A program made the translations under genes and the position numbers. Source: Bacillota bacterium (lineage in GTDB: Bacteria; Bacillota; UBA4882; UBA8346). Taken from it: a stretch of DNA of 48,561 nucleotides. Below the pieces are notes generated by a model. It was not told the DNA's origin. It made no database searches and saw nothing but the letters and a program-made list of their open reading frames with translations. How positions within the stretch are numbered: the first letter of the stretch is position 1; each line of letters starts with the position of its first letter. Positions 9,086 through 17,311 of the stretch are shown one piece after another. Location: NCBI GenBank assembly GCA_023436305.1, contig JAEZJQ010000068.1, positions 1 through 48,561 of the forward strand. Reading direction: 5' to 3'.

Positions 9086-9547
9086 TTAAATGCACCCCTT
9101 AATGGTTGTTTTTGGGATTCCATTAATACTTTGATAATAGGTAGAACCATTTATCTCAATAATCCGAAACAATAATAATTCGAAATCTTCTTTAGCATCC
9201 GAATTTAGTAAGTAGAGAACCTGTGGGTTATTCTTTCCCAAGATTCGTATTCCCACCTCATAATCCGGCGATGAGCTTTCACATCTTTCAAGCCGGCCGT
9301 AAACTGAAATATCATACGATTGAGTGACTTCATCTTCAATTTTGGCAAGATGCAATATCCCTTCGGGATGGTTGGCCAAATCCTCCAATTTATTGCTTCC
9401 TTTGTGAGTAAGCATAAAAATTCCTGTCGAGGGGAGAAAACCATAGGTCATAGTCCTGGAGCTAAGCTTGGCTTCGCCCATTGTCACTAACGTTGCATAT
9501 TGATTTTCTTCGAGTCTGCTGTAAATCAATTCATCAGTAAAAATCAT
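9086..9547 (-). CDS. pyridoxamine 5'-phosphate oxidase-like (FMN-binding split barrel) protein
   Basis: About 153 residues with the split-barrel pattern seen in PNPOx-like proteins: NQYATLVTMGEAKLSSRTM near the N-terminus, FLPSTGIFMLTHKGSNKLEDL in the middle, then a strand with YDISVYGRLE and a C-terminal arm. Such proteins bind FMN, haem or F420; the substrate is not evident. ATG 9547 is chosen because AAAAGGAG lies 8 bases upstream; the frame is open for 20 codons further without a ribosome binding site. It leads the two-gene unit with the helical protein downstream. Confidence 0.7.
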   Translation of the reverse strand: MIFTDELIYSRLEENQYATLVTMGEAKLSSRTMTYGFLPSTGIFMLTHKGSNKLEDLANHPEGILHLAKIEDEVTQSYDISVYGRLERCESSSPDYEVGIRILGKNNPQVLYLLNSDAKEDFELLLFRIIEINGSTYYQSINGIPKTTIKGCI

Positions 9548-9639
9548 GTTGTCAACTCCTTTTCTCCGGGATGATTTCGAAAAGAAAATCAATATAAATA
9601 TCGGCAATTTAAAAATTATCTTAAACGATTATTGTAAAA

Positions 9640-10065
9640 TCAAGGGATATTTTTAAAAATAAGGCTCTTCATGCTGCTGATAAATAAGCAATCAAAATCA
9701 TCCAGGTTCTGTAACGTTTCCAGCAAAGGTATGGCAGTTTTGTAAATGACTAACGCGGTTAACCGGGGATCGGAATAGCGAAGAAGATCCGTTCTTTCAA
9801 TTTTTTCGAACAGTTGATTAATTTTCCCCAAGTAATCATCGTGGAGCGCGGCCAAAGCGCCAAGTTCGGCGCGAGTGTGAATCATGAAAATTTCACTGGC
9901 AAGCGCATCCGGGAATCTGGGCAAAAAATTATTCAAGCAATTATCCGAACAGGAATATGATTTTGATTGCGGCGGATTTAAATATTGATAAGCTGCCCAA
10001 GCCGAAAGAAAGTAGCCGGGTTGAACTCCGAAAAATAGATGTAAACCTCTTTCATAACGGGGATA
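9640..10065 (-). pseudogene. unidentified gene without a proper start (probable remnant)
   Basis: The frame is open on the minus strand from about 10065 to the TAA at 9640 but has no ATG, GTG or TTG until TTG 9936, which lacks a ribosome binding site. The upstream part reads like real protein (GYFLSAWAAYQYLNPPQSKS), so the first codons have probably been lost. The 98 residues after TTG 9936 are helical (AELGALAALHDDYLGKINQL). A terminator hairpin sits just before the open frame, which removes room for a promoter. I do not recognise the family. Confidence 0.4.
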
Positions 10066-10078
10066 TTATTTTTCTTAA

Positions 10079-10109
10079 CAAAAAACTCGCTGTGCCAGCG
10101 AGTTTTTTG
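10079..10109 (-). terminator. bidirectional terminator after the slipin gene
   Basis: ACTCGCT / AGCGAGT with a 5-base loop, flanked by A6 and T6 on both sides, so it can work in either direction. It lies 54 bp beyond the slipin stop. Confidence 0.85.
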
Positions 10110-10162
10110 TTGCTATGGTTTGAATGATATTAAATCCACGAAATTACCGTAAAATCGAATAC

Positions 10163-11113
10163 CTATTTCTTTTCTTCTTCGGGCTGGCTGTCTTTCAACA
10201 TTTCAGCGAGGGCGGTGACCATTCCGGCTGCTCCCTGGATATTGGAAGGAATAATGAGCTTGGTGGCCTTGCCGTCTGCCGCTTTGGCAAATGCATCCAG
10301 AGATTTTAATGCAATGACTTCCTGTGACGGTTCGGCCGCTTTAAGCATCCGCAATCCTTCAGCGGTGGCTTGTTGCACCTTTAGGATTGCTTCCGCCTGG
10401 CCTTCGGCTTCCCGGATGGCGGCTTCCTTTTTCGCCTCTGCATCCAGGATTACCGCTTGCTTCTTGGCTTCAGCCCCCAGAATCACGGATTCCTTCTGGC
10501 CTTCGGCCACCAGGATCGCGGACTTTTTCTCGCCCTCCGCCCGGAGAATGGCCTCCCGCCGTTCCCGTTCCGCTTTCATCTGCTTTTCCATGGAGTCTTG
10601 GATCTCCCGCGGCGGGATGATATTTTTCAATTCCACCCGGTTAATCTTAATCCCCCACGGGTCGGTGGCCTCATCCAGAATGCTCCGCATCTTGGTATTC
10701 ACCGTATCACGGGAGGTGAGGGTTTGGTCCAGTTCCAGATCGCCGATGATATTCCGAAGCGTGGTGGCGGTCAGGTTTTCGATAGCGGATAAAGGATAAT
10801 CCACGCCATAGGTATATAGTTTGGGATCGGTGATTTGGTAAAAAACCACCGTGTCGATTTGCATTGTAACATTATCTTTGGTAATCACGGGTTGCGGTTT
10901 GAAATCAATAACTTGTTCTTTTAACGATACGGAATTTTTTACCCGGTCAATGAAAGGTATTTTAAAATGCAATCCAACATGCCAGGTAGTCAAATAGGCG
11001 CCCAGACGTTCGATGACGAATGCCTGCGCTTGCGGTACAATTCTGATGTTGCGGATGATGATGATAAGACCGATAAATAACAAAATAAGGACCCAAATAG
11101 TATTCATATTCAT
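10163..11113 (-). CDS. slipin / SPFH (band 7) domain membrane protein
   Basis: A stomatin-like protein of about 316 residues. One N-terminal membrane helix (TIWVLILLFIGLIIIIRNI) is followed by the SPFH domain (VPQAQAFVIERLGAY, QVIDFKPQPVITKDNV, ATTLRNIIGDLELDQTLTSR, WGIKINRVELKNIIPP). A long Glu/Ala/Lys-rich coiled coil follows, with repeats such as EGEKKSAILVAEGQKESVIL. These proteins form cage-like oligomers at the membrane and usually pair with NfeD. The gene immediately upstream is NfeD-like (13 bp away), so this is the standard two-gene operon. ATG 11113 has GGAGAG 6 bases upstream; TTG 11119 is an alternative. Confidence 0.92.
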   Translation of the reverse strand: MNMNTIWVLILLFIGLIIIIRNIRIVPQAQAFVIERLGAYLTTWHVGLHFKIPFIDRVKNSVSLKEQVIDFKPQPVITKDNVTMQIDTVVFYQITDPKLYTYGVDYPLSAIENLTATTLRNIIGDLELDQTLTSRDTVNTKMRSILDEATDPWGIKINRVELKNIIPPREIQDSMEKQMKAERERREAILRAEGEKKSAILVAEGQKESVILGAEAKKQAVILDAEAKKEAAIREAEGQAEAILKVQQATAEGLRMLKAAEPSQEVIALKSLDAFAKAADGKATKLIIPSNIQGAAGMVTALAEMLKDSQPEEEKK

Positions 11114-11126
11114 AGTCAACTCTCCT

Positions 11127-11585
11127 TCATGTATCGATTTGAGTTACCACGAGTTTAACGCCTACAATTTCATCGATCCGGACTTTGGTCCCGGGTTCGA
11201 TCTCGTTTCCAGCCGCCGGGACAGCCGACCATATTTGTCCGGCCACCTTTACCTGTCCCACTCCCTCAAGGCGGTTGATTTTCTCGGTGACGTACCCGAT
11301 TTGGCCGATCAACCGGTCGGCATTGGTCTTAACAACCTCCCGGCTTAACCATTTTTTCAAAATAGGCCGGGTCGTGATAAGCAACACATAGGAGACGATT
11401 ATAAAAATGATTAATTGGGCAAGGAACGGCAAGCCCAGGATAGCCGCCAACCAGGCCGCAAGCGCCCCGAACACCAGCCATATGGTAACCAGACCCGCCG
11501 TAAAGGCTTCGACGATCCCTAAGACAACAGCAGCCACCAGCCAAAAACCAGGTTCGGAGAATCCAATCAAGTCGATGACACACAC
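11127..11585 (-). CDS. NfeD family protein
   Basis: A short (truncated-type) NfeD of about 152 residues with three or four membrane helices (WLVAAVVLGIVEAFTAGLV, VFGALAAWLAAILGLPF, LIIFIIVSYVLLITTRP) and a C-terminal OB-fold domain (LIGQIGYVTEKINRLEGVGQVKVAGQ). It lacks the N-terminal serine protease domain of long NfeD proteins. It is the partner of the slipin encoded just downstream. The start is uncertain: AAGGAGG overlaps GTG 11585, while TTG 11570 has a spacing of 14. Confidence 0.88.
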   Translation of the reverse strand: MCVIDLIGFSEPGFWLVAAVVLGIVEAFTAGLVTIWLVFGALAAWLAAILGLPFLAQLIIFIIVSYVLLITTRPILKKWLSREVVKTNADRLIGQIGYVTEKINRLEGVGQVKVAGQIWSAVPAAGNEIEPGTKVRIDEIVGVKLVVTQIDT

Positions 11586-11883
11586 CTCCTTAACAAATAG
11601 ATTATGTTTTCACCTGCCGAAAATAGAATTATTTTGAGGAAATATATTTCGTGTTATATATTTCGGGACATGAAGTTGATTTCCTGTCAATTTTAAGTTA
11701 AATCCATATGAATTTTCAATATCACGCCGGGAATATACCTAAATTACACTCGGTATCAAGATTCACAATATTACCGATGATGTCGAATGGCGAATTATGG
11801 ATTATTTTTTCTCCAACACCGATAATTACAAATGGGTTCCGCCCTTATTCCATGATATACTTTTGGCAGATAGGAGGGATAAG

Positions 11884-12564
11884 ATGTTGACCCGCATTCG
11901 AAATCACAAAACAAGCCGATGGATGGCCGGTTTAATGCTCGCCGGCGTTACCTTATCTTTTCCGGTGATTTTTCTTACATCGATAATTACAAATCAAAAA
12001 CCACCAAACCTTGCGGTGGTAAAACGCTCCATCGGAAAACCATCCGTGCTTAAAAAAACGCCGGATAATCCCGATAACTTGATTCCCGGGAAAAGAACTT
12101 ACAACTTTGGCCAAATTCCAATAAAGCCAGAGGAAGCCTACCGGAACAATCCGGTTCCTTGGGCGCAAAATAAACAATCCACCCCGGTACAACACCGGAG
12201 TGGCCCAAAAAATGAACCGAACATTTATCTTTTGGCAAGGGTAATTCACGCCGAATCTCGGGGAGAACCGTTGGAAGGGCAAGTAGCGGTTGGAGCTGTT
12301 TTGCTCAACCGCCTGCAAGATAGACGTTTTCCGAAAACTCTATCGCAGATAGTGTTCAAACACGGAGAATTCTGCACGGTACGTGACGGCCAGATCTGGA
12401 TGACGCCCAGTTCAAAGGCAATCCAGGCTGCCCGGCTGGCTGTGTCCGGCTGGGACCCCACCGGCGGAGCGGTATATTTTTATAATCCCGCCAAAACCAC
12501 CTCCCGCTGGATCTGGTCCCGCCCGGTTGTGAATAAAATCGGGAACCATTTTTTCGCGGTATAG
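11884..12564 (+). CDS. SleB-type cell wall hydrolase
   Basis: A 226-residue exported protein: an N-terminal basic region and membrane anchor (MAGLMLAGVTLSFPVIFLTS), a proline-rich linker, and a C-terminal hydrolase_2 (SleB) domain from LLARVIHAESRGEPLEGQ to the end. The glutamate of HAESRGE is the catalytic residue of this lytic transglycosylase-like fold. The family includes the spore cortex-lytic enzymes SleB and CwlJ, but no LysM/peptidoglycan-binding domain is present, so the exact role (cortex lysis or vegetative wall turnover) is open. ATG 11884 has TAGGAGGG just upstream. CATGATA at 11851 resembles a forespore sigma-G -10 box. Confidence 0.85.
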   Translation: MLTRIRNHKTSRWMAGLMLAGVTLSFPVIFLTSIITNQKPPNLAVVKRSIGKPSVLKKTPDNPDNLIPGKRTYNFGQIPIKPEEAYRNNPVPWAQNKQSTPVQHRSGPKNEPNIYLLARVIHAESRGEPLEGQVAVGAVLLNRLQDRRFPKTLSQIVFKHGEFCTVRDGQIWMTPSSKAIQAARLAVSGWDPTGGAVYFYNPAKTTSRWIWSRPVVNKIGNHFFAV

Positions 12565-12572
12565 CGGTATCC

Positions 12573-12682
12573 AAGGGGCTGTCCTAATAAATAGCAACCT
12601 TCAAAAGCAAATTACTATATATATTGCATATCTTTATTTTAGATCTTCTTATATTTAAAATACTTTTGACAAGCCCCTTTGT
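12573..12682. repeat. inverted-repeat element between convergent genes
   Basis: AAGGGGCTGTC (12573-12583) faces GACAAGCCCCTTT (12670-12682) across about 86 AT-rich bases with no open frame. It fills the gap between the SleB-like gene and the methyltransferase fragment and may act as a terminator for both. A related GGCTGTCTAATA string recurs at 13473, so it may be a small mobile repeat. Confidence 0.35.
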
Positions 12683-12685
12683 GGT

Positions 12686-13129
12686 TCACCAAATTCCCGG
12701 AATCAACCGGTAACGGACTTTGTCCGCGTACTCCCGATATCCGTTCAATTCCTTCCGCAGTGTGGTATCTTCGTATGCGGTACGGATAAAGAATAAAACA
12801 CATAATGCTCCGGCTGGGATTATTCCCCAGATTGATCCGAGGATGAACGAGGTGGATATGGTTTGGATTATAAACCCCACATATCCGGGATGACGGACGA
12901 TTTTATACGGACCCGCCGAAGTAACACTATGATTCCGATCATCCTGAATCCGGACCATGGTCGAGAAGAACTGATTGGAGATCATGGCCCAACTAAAGAC
13001 GGCATGACCGGCCAACATTAAAAGGACTCCCAATAAATGAAACCACACCGGATTGTCAGACCATCCAAAACGAAAATCCAAACCGCCGATGACGTAAATC
13101 AAAAAAAACGGAATGGTGGTAAGCCGCAT
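12686..13129 (-). pseudogene. isoprenylcysteine methyltransferase-like (ICMT/PEMT) membrane protein, N-terminally truncated
   Basis: 147 residues with four hydrophobic helices. The C-terminal part holds the SAM-binding signature of ICMT/PEMT-like methyltransferases: AGPYKIVRHPGYVGF, then EDTTLRKELNGYREYADKV and RYRLIPGIW. Relatives of this subfamily that I know are about 210-220 residues, with one or two more helices before the region where this one begins. An in-frame TAA lies three codons upstream of ATG 13129 and there is no ribosome binding site, so the 5' part seems to be missing. The catalytic half itself is intact. It could still be a short functional form. Confidence 0.6.
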
Positions 13130-13186
13130 ATATTTTTATAGGCGGTACAAAATAGATTCAATCGACAACGGGTGGTGATTTATTTT

Positions 13187-13384
13187 ATGGAATATATTCT
13201 GGAAATGAATGAGTCCAATCAATTAACGATCCCGGATACCGTGGTGGCTGGTCTGGGACTCAAACCGGGAGCGCACTTTACGGCGCGGATCGATTCCGGC
13301 CGTTTGATGATTGAACGGGTCCCGTTTTCAAGCGAGGAAGAGGGGAAAATATTATCCCAAAGAATCGAAAACTTACAAAAATAA
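13187..13384 (+). CDS. AbrB/MazE/SpoVT-type DNA-binding protein
   Basis: A 65-residue protein with a swapped-hairpin AbrB domain: YILEMNESNQLTIPDTVVAGLGLKPGAHF at residues 3-31 shows the strand-turn-'IP' helix-'LKPG' strand pattern. A short basic/acidic helix follows (SSEEEGKILSQRIENLQK). Such proteins act as dimeric transition-state regulators or as antitoxins. No toxin-like gene follows, so a regulator is more likely. ATG 13187 is preceded by GGTGGTGAT. The downstream hairpin at 13473 may end the transcript. Confidence 0.8.
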   Translation: MEYILEMNESNQLTIPDTVVAGLGLKPGAHFTARIDSGRLMIERVPFSSEEEGKILSQRIENLQK

Positions 13385-13472
13385 TTACGTAAAATCCTTT
13401 TGATTCGAAACCGGTAAATCGGCTAAGAAGGTGTTTCCGGAGGGTCGATTTGGATGAAACAGAATGTGAAAA

Positions 13473-13500
13473 GGCTGTCTAATACGGGGCAGCCCCTTCC
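13473..13500 (+). terminator. possible hairpin terminator after the AbrB-like gene
   Basis: GGCTG (13473-13477) pairs with CAGCC (13490-13494), extended by AA/TT. There is no T-run, so termination is uncertain. The loop repeats the CTGTCTAATA string found at 12579. Confidence 0.3.
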
Positions 13501-13557
13501 GGTTCATTTTGTGAACATTACTTAACTTACTTGGAGTAACAAAAAAATCTTCGCGAT

Positions 13558-14025
13558 TTACGAATCCACCAGCACCGCATTGTCATAATCCTGGAGCCTT
13601 TCATTAAACCAAGCGGTATGAACATCTTCGTCCACCAGATTATGTTGCAGTATTTTTTTTAGCTCTTCGCCATATTCATCTCCAATGGTATTAAGCAAAT
13701 CCGTATAATCCTTCATTGCTTTTCGTTCAATCAAAATATTTGCTTTTAAAGTATTTTCGATACCGGTAAATGATATCAATCCCCCGGCAATTTCCCCAAG
13801 AAGCGGTGCGATTACATCGCCGAACTTGGTGGGTGTCCCGCCCAATTCTCTAATTTTGGCGGCGATATTGTCCACATGCTGTTGTTCGATATATGCCGTG
13901 CGTTCGAAAACTATACTTTCATAACTGCCCTCAAAAGTTTTACTTTGCGCCATATATAAATCCACCTGGTTGAGTTCCAGGCTGTAAAACCAGTTTAACC
14001 GGGATAATAACGCTTCTTTTTCCAT
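13558..14025 (-). CDS. ferritin-like domain protein
   Basis: 155 residues predicted as a four-helix bundle with acidic and histidine residues spaced as di-iron ligands: YSLELNQVDLYM, RTAYIEQQHVDNIA, LIERKAMKDYTDLL and NLVDEDVHTAWFNERL. It fits the ferritin-like superfamily (DUF2202/Coq7-like relatives) and may carry an oxidoreductase or iron-storage role. Spore-formers often have such proteins in the coat. ATG 14025 is preceded by GGGAG; the frame is open 13 codons further upstream. It is downstream of the HD-GYP gene on the opposite side and appears monocistronic. Confidence 0.75.
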   Translation of the reverse strand: MEKEALLSRLNWFYSLELNQVDLYMAQSKTFEGSYESIVFERTAYIEQQHVDNIAAKIRELGGTPTKFGDVIAPLLGEIAGGLISFTGIENTLKANILIERKAMKDYTDLLNTIGDEYGEELKKILQHNLVDEDVHTAWFNERLQDYDNAVLVDS

Positions 14026-14101
14026 GATGCTCTCCCAAATTGTGTTAATTAGATTATTCACCAATCCCTTGGAAAGTATTCATGATTAACAATCAAACAA
14101 A

Positions 14102-15439
14102 TTAACCAATCGGCCTTCCGATTTCCCGGTATCCTTCCTTTAAGGAAGTAAGATTTTCCAAAAAACTCTCCATGGGAGCGTGCCAGAATTGGGTATATTC
14201 CTGAATTGCCTCATTTTGAGCGTTAATCCGGATTTGGTTGATCTCATCGGAATGGTTCGTTAACAAAGCAACCAGATTGCCGTCAACTTCACCACAGTCA
14301 GCCATCTTGGACAGGATATCCAGGGATTCCATCGGAGACATTCCTTTCCGGTATGGCCGGTCTTCAGTGAGCGCGGCGAAAATATCGGCAATACAAATAA
14401 TCCGGGAACCCAATACTAAATTGGGGGAGTCCAAGTGAAATGGATACCCTGACCCGTTTAGTTTCTCATGATGGTGTGCGGCCCATGAGGATATGGGTTC
14501 AAATCTCCTGATTTTTTTTAATAAACGATAGGTATAATATGGATGGCTTTTTATGATATTGCGGTCATGGGCGGTTAACGGCAGTTCTTTATTCAAAAGT
14601 TCCTCCGGCACTACAATTTTTCCGAGATCGTGAAGGAAACCCGCCACTTTTAACATTTGGCCTTCCTGTTCGGAAAGGTTAGCGAATCCGGCCAGAGCTT
14701 GGGCACAGGCCGCCGTTCCACTCGAATGCATAGCGGTAAACCGGCTCCGAAAATCGACAATTTGGCCGAAAAGTTTCGCCAAATCGGTTAGCAATTTAAG
14801 ATTTAATTCAATCGTAAAATAGTTGGCACTTTCTTGAAGAAATGTATTAATTGACGGGGAAATCAAATCCAACCAAAAGAATTCTTTTCGGGAAAGTTTG
14901 AGGAAATGGTTGACTGCGTCCGGTTCAAACATTGTTCCGGAATATTCGGCAATTCGACGGCGGATACCATCGACCTGTCCCAGAATGTTTTTTTGGGGAT
15001 CAACTAAAACCGAAATCCGATCCGCGAGATGCAAAATGAAGCTTCCCCGAAGAACCGGCTCGGATAAGAAGTGGGCGCCGGTTTTGGTAAATTCTTCATA
15101 AGGCAAATGATGATATCTTATCAGTTTGGCTATTGGAGCTAACGGTTTAAAATTATGAAACAGGCGATAACCTAATTCCGCATGTTGATAGGGTGAATCC
15201 ACTTCGAACCGTAACGCCTTCAACCTCTCCTTAATGGCTAATCCGCCACTATCATGCAGAAGACCCGCCAACGTTAGATTATTTTGTTCCTTGAAGTTTA
15301 AATTCATTTCCTTGGCAATGTTTAAACTGATATAGGCCACCTGTTTATGGTGATTGGATAATTCCGGACTGATTAAATCAATGGCTTCCGCCAGACATTC
15401 GACAAGCTCATACAATGGAATGTGAAGGTCTAAATTCAT
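14102..15439 (-). CDS. dual HD-domain protein with C-terminal HD-GYP phosphodiesterase
   Basis: A 445-residue cytoplasmic protein with two metal-dependent phosphohydrolase domains. The N-terminal HD domain keeps SNHHKQVAY, LAGLLHDSGG, YQHAELG and YHHLPYEE. The C-terminal one has the full HD-GYP set: MHSSGTAACA, FLHDLGK, KSHPYYTYRLL, AAHHHEKLNGSGYP and CIADIFAALTEDRPYRKG. HD-GYP domains hydrolyse cyclic di-GMP (or cGAMP). No receiver or sensor domain is attached, so the N-terminal HD domain may be regulatory or a second hydrolase. ATG 15439 is preceded by a weak GGAAGGAC. Confidence 0.88.
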   Translation of the reverse strand: MNLDLHIPLYELVECLAEAIDLISPELSNHHKQVAYISLNIAKEMNLNFKEQNNLTLAGLLHDSGGLAIKERLKALRFEVDSPYQHAELGYRLFHNFKPLAPIAKLIRYHHLPYEEFTKTGAHFLSEPVLRGSFILHLADRISVLVDPQKNILGQVDGIRRRIAEYSGTMFEPDAVNHFLKLSRKEFFWLDLISPSINTFLQESANYFTIELNLKLLTDLAKLFGQIVDFRSRFTAMHSSGTAACAQALAGFANLSEQEGQMLKVAGFLHDLGKIVVPEELLNKELPLTAHDRNIIKSHPYYTYRLLKKIRRFEPISSWAAHHHEKLNGSGYPFHLDSPNLVLGSRIICIADIFAALTEDRPYRKGMSPMESLDILSKMADCGEVDGNLVALLTNHSDEINQIRINAQNEAIQEYTQFWHAPMESFLENLTSLKEGYREIGRPIG

Positions 15440-15713
15440 TCATTGTCCTTCCGAGGATGTCTAACACCTCACCGGTATTTTAAAAAAACCTCAAATAAGA
15501 AAATTCTTGAATTAATTATCGGTATCGTTCTAAAAAATATAAAGAATAATCTCTACAAGTTATTTTAATTCCTGGTACAGTTGGTATAATTTGTGTAATT
15601 ATGGAAAAATTATTATTTAATCCTTTCGTTCGAATAATTTTCCCTAAGTATTTATTTGATTCAGGACTTATGCGCGTGCGCAAGTTACGAAGGGAATTTT
15701 TCATGGAGATTTA

Positions 15714-17311
15714 ATGAATTCCAAAACTAAAAATCACTTTAAAAAACCGATAAAAATTAGTGGACAAAAGTCCTTTAAATCGGTATCCCGAAGTAATCAG
15801 GGTAGTATTTTAGATACCGCTGAAAATCAAACGAAAGATTCTGCTAAATCTCTTCAAGTCCGGTTAAAACATGAATTTATTGATTGCAGTGACTTTATAC
15901 TCCGGGAAGTAGCCATTGATAGTCAACTGAATATCCAAGCTTCTGTTTTTATAGCTTTTATTGATGGTTTTGTAGATAAGGTTATTCTTAATCAAGATGT
16001 AATTCAGCCGATTTTATCGAGACTCAGTGGAAAAAATCTTCAAGGTATATCCTTACTGGGGACTCTAAAAAAACAATCATCGAAAACTGTATGCTCGAAG
16101 AGATCAACGATTTTAAACAAATTGTGGCAGCGGTTTTATCCGGGAACGCGATTATCTTTGTCGATGGGGAAGGCTACGCGTTAAAGGCGGGTGTAAGATC
16201 CTCCGTTGGCAGAAAGGTTGAAGAACCGAATACTGAAACTACGCTCCGTGGTTCCAGGGAAGGTTTTGTGGAGAACCTTCAAACCAATATGATTCTCCTC
16301 CGGAAAAGGCTTAAAACATCCAACCTCAAATTTGAACCCATGACCTTGGGACTCCAGACCAAAACCGAGATCCGCATCTGTTACCTCAAAGGAGTTGCCA
16401 ATGAATCCATCATCGAGGAGGTCAAATCCAGGTTAAAAAAGATTGATACCGATCAAATTTTGGATTCGGGGGATCTGGAACACTTTATTCAAGATAGTTC
16501 CATTCCTCTCTTTCCATTGGTGGGTAATAGTGAAAAACCGGAAAAAGTTGCCGCCAAGCTGCTTGAAGGCAGGGTCCCCATCATTTGTGACGGGACACCG
16601 GTAGTACTGACGGTTCCCTATTTATTGGTCGAATCGCTCCAAACAGCGGATGACTATTATGCCACTCCGGTTTATGCCTCAATGATGAGATTGCTACGGT
16701 TGACGGCGATCCTCATTTCAACGCTTTTGCCCGGGTTTTACGTAGCCTTGATTTCTTTTCATCAAGCGGTGATTCCGTTTAAGTTAATTATGACTATGGC
16801 TGCATCGAGGGAAGGTATACCGTTTTCGGCTTTTTTTGAAGCATTAATCCTGGGTGCTACTTTTGAATTCTTAAGAGAGGCGGGAATCCGTTTACCAAAA
16901 CCAATCGGCCCCACTATAGGAATCGTGGGGGCCATCGTCCTGGGAGAAGCGGCGGTTAGGGCCGGGATTGCCAGTGCTCCTTTGGTAATCATCACATCAA
17001 TCACTGCCATTTGTGGTTTAATCGTGGCGCCTTTGATTCAAGCCTTGACCGTTATCCGGCTTATTATTATAGCCGCGGCCAATTTTATGGGGCTTTTAGG
17101 TATAGCCGAGATAGGAACAGCCATTTTAATTTACCTGGCCTCCTTAAGAACATTTGGAGTTCCATATCTAACTCCATTTTCTCCGTTACATATTAAAGAT
17201 TTGCACGATTCAACCCTCCTGGCGCCGGCCTGGGCAATGGTGTTACGGCCGAAGATGTTTACCAGTGAGAAGAAATCCGGTTCAAAAGATGGAACCAGGC
17301 AGGCTTCATGA
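15714..17311 (+). pseudogene. GerA-type spore germinant receptor A subunit, frameshifted at an A7 run
   Basis: GerA-family A subunits sit in the spore inner membrane and help sense germinants. The first frame (15714-16184) carries the soluble N-terminal region (LQVRLKHEFIDCSDFILREV, KNLQGISLLGTLKK). At CTAAAAAAAC (about 16065-16073) the match continues in the -1 frame (IIENCMLEEINDFKQIVAAVLSGNAI) and runs to 17311 with the membrane half (TPVYASMMRLLRL, PFSAFFEALILGATFEFLREAG, GPTIGIVGAIVLG). Joined, the product is about 530 residues, normal for the family. One lost A explains it; ribosomal or polymerase slippage at A7 could restore it. Start ATG has GGAG upstream. First gene of the ger operon; its stop overlaps gerC. 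Confidence 0.85.

Noticed and set aside
10215..10799. 194-codon plus-strand frame opposite the slipin gene
   Set aside because: It mirrors the Ala/Glu repeat of the coiled coil on the other strand.
13425..13525. 22-codon open frame after GGAGGG downstream of the AbrB-like gene
   Set aside because: It runs through a hairpin and has no recognisable composition; chance is likely.
15516..15704. 62-codon minus-strand frame upstream of gerA
   Set aside because: AT-rich, no ribosome binding site and it covers the probable gerA promoter.
16762..17010. 82-codon minus-strand frame within gerA
   Set aside because: It is a shadow of the gerA membrane region in the opposite strand.
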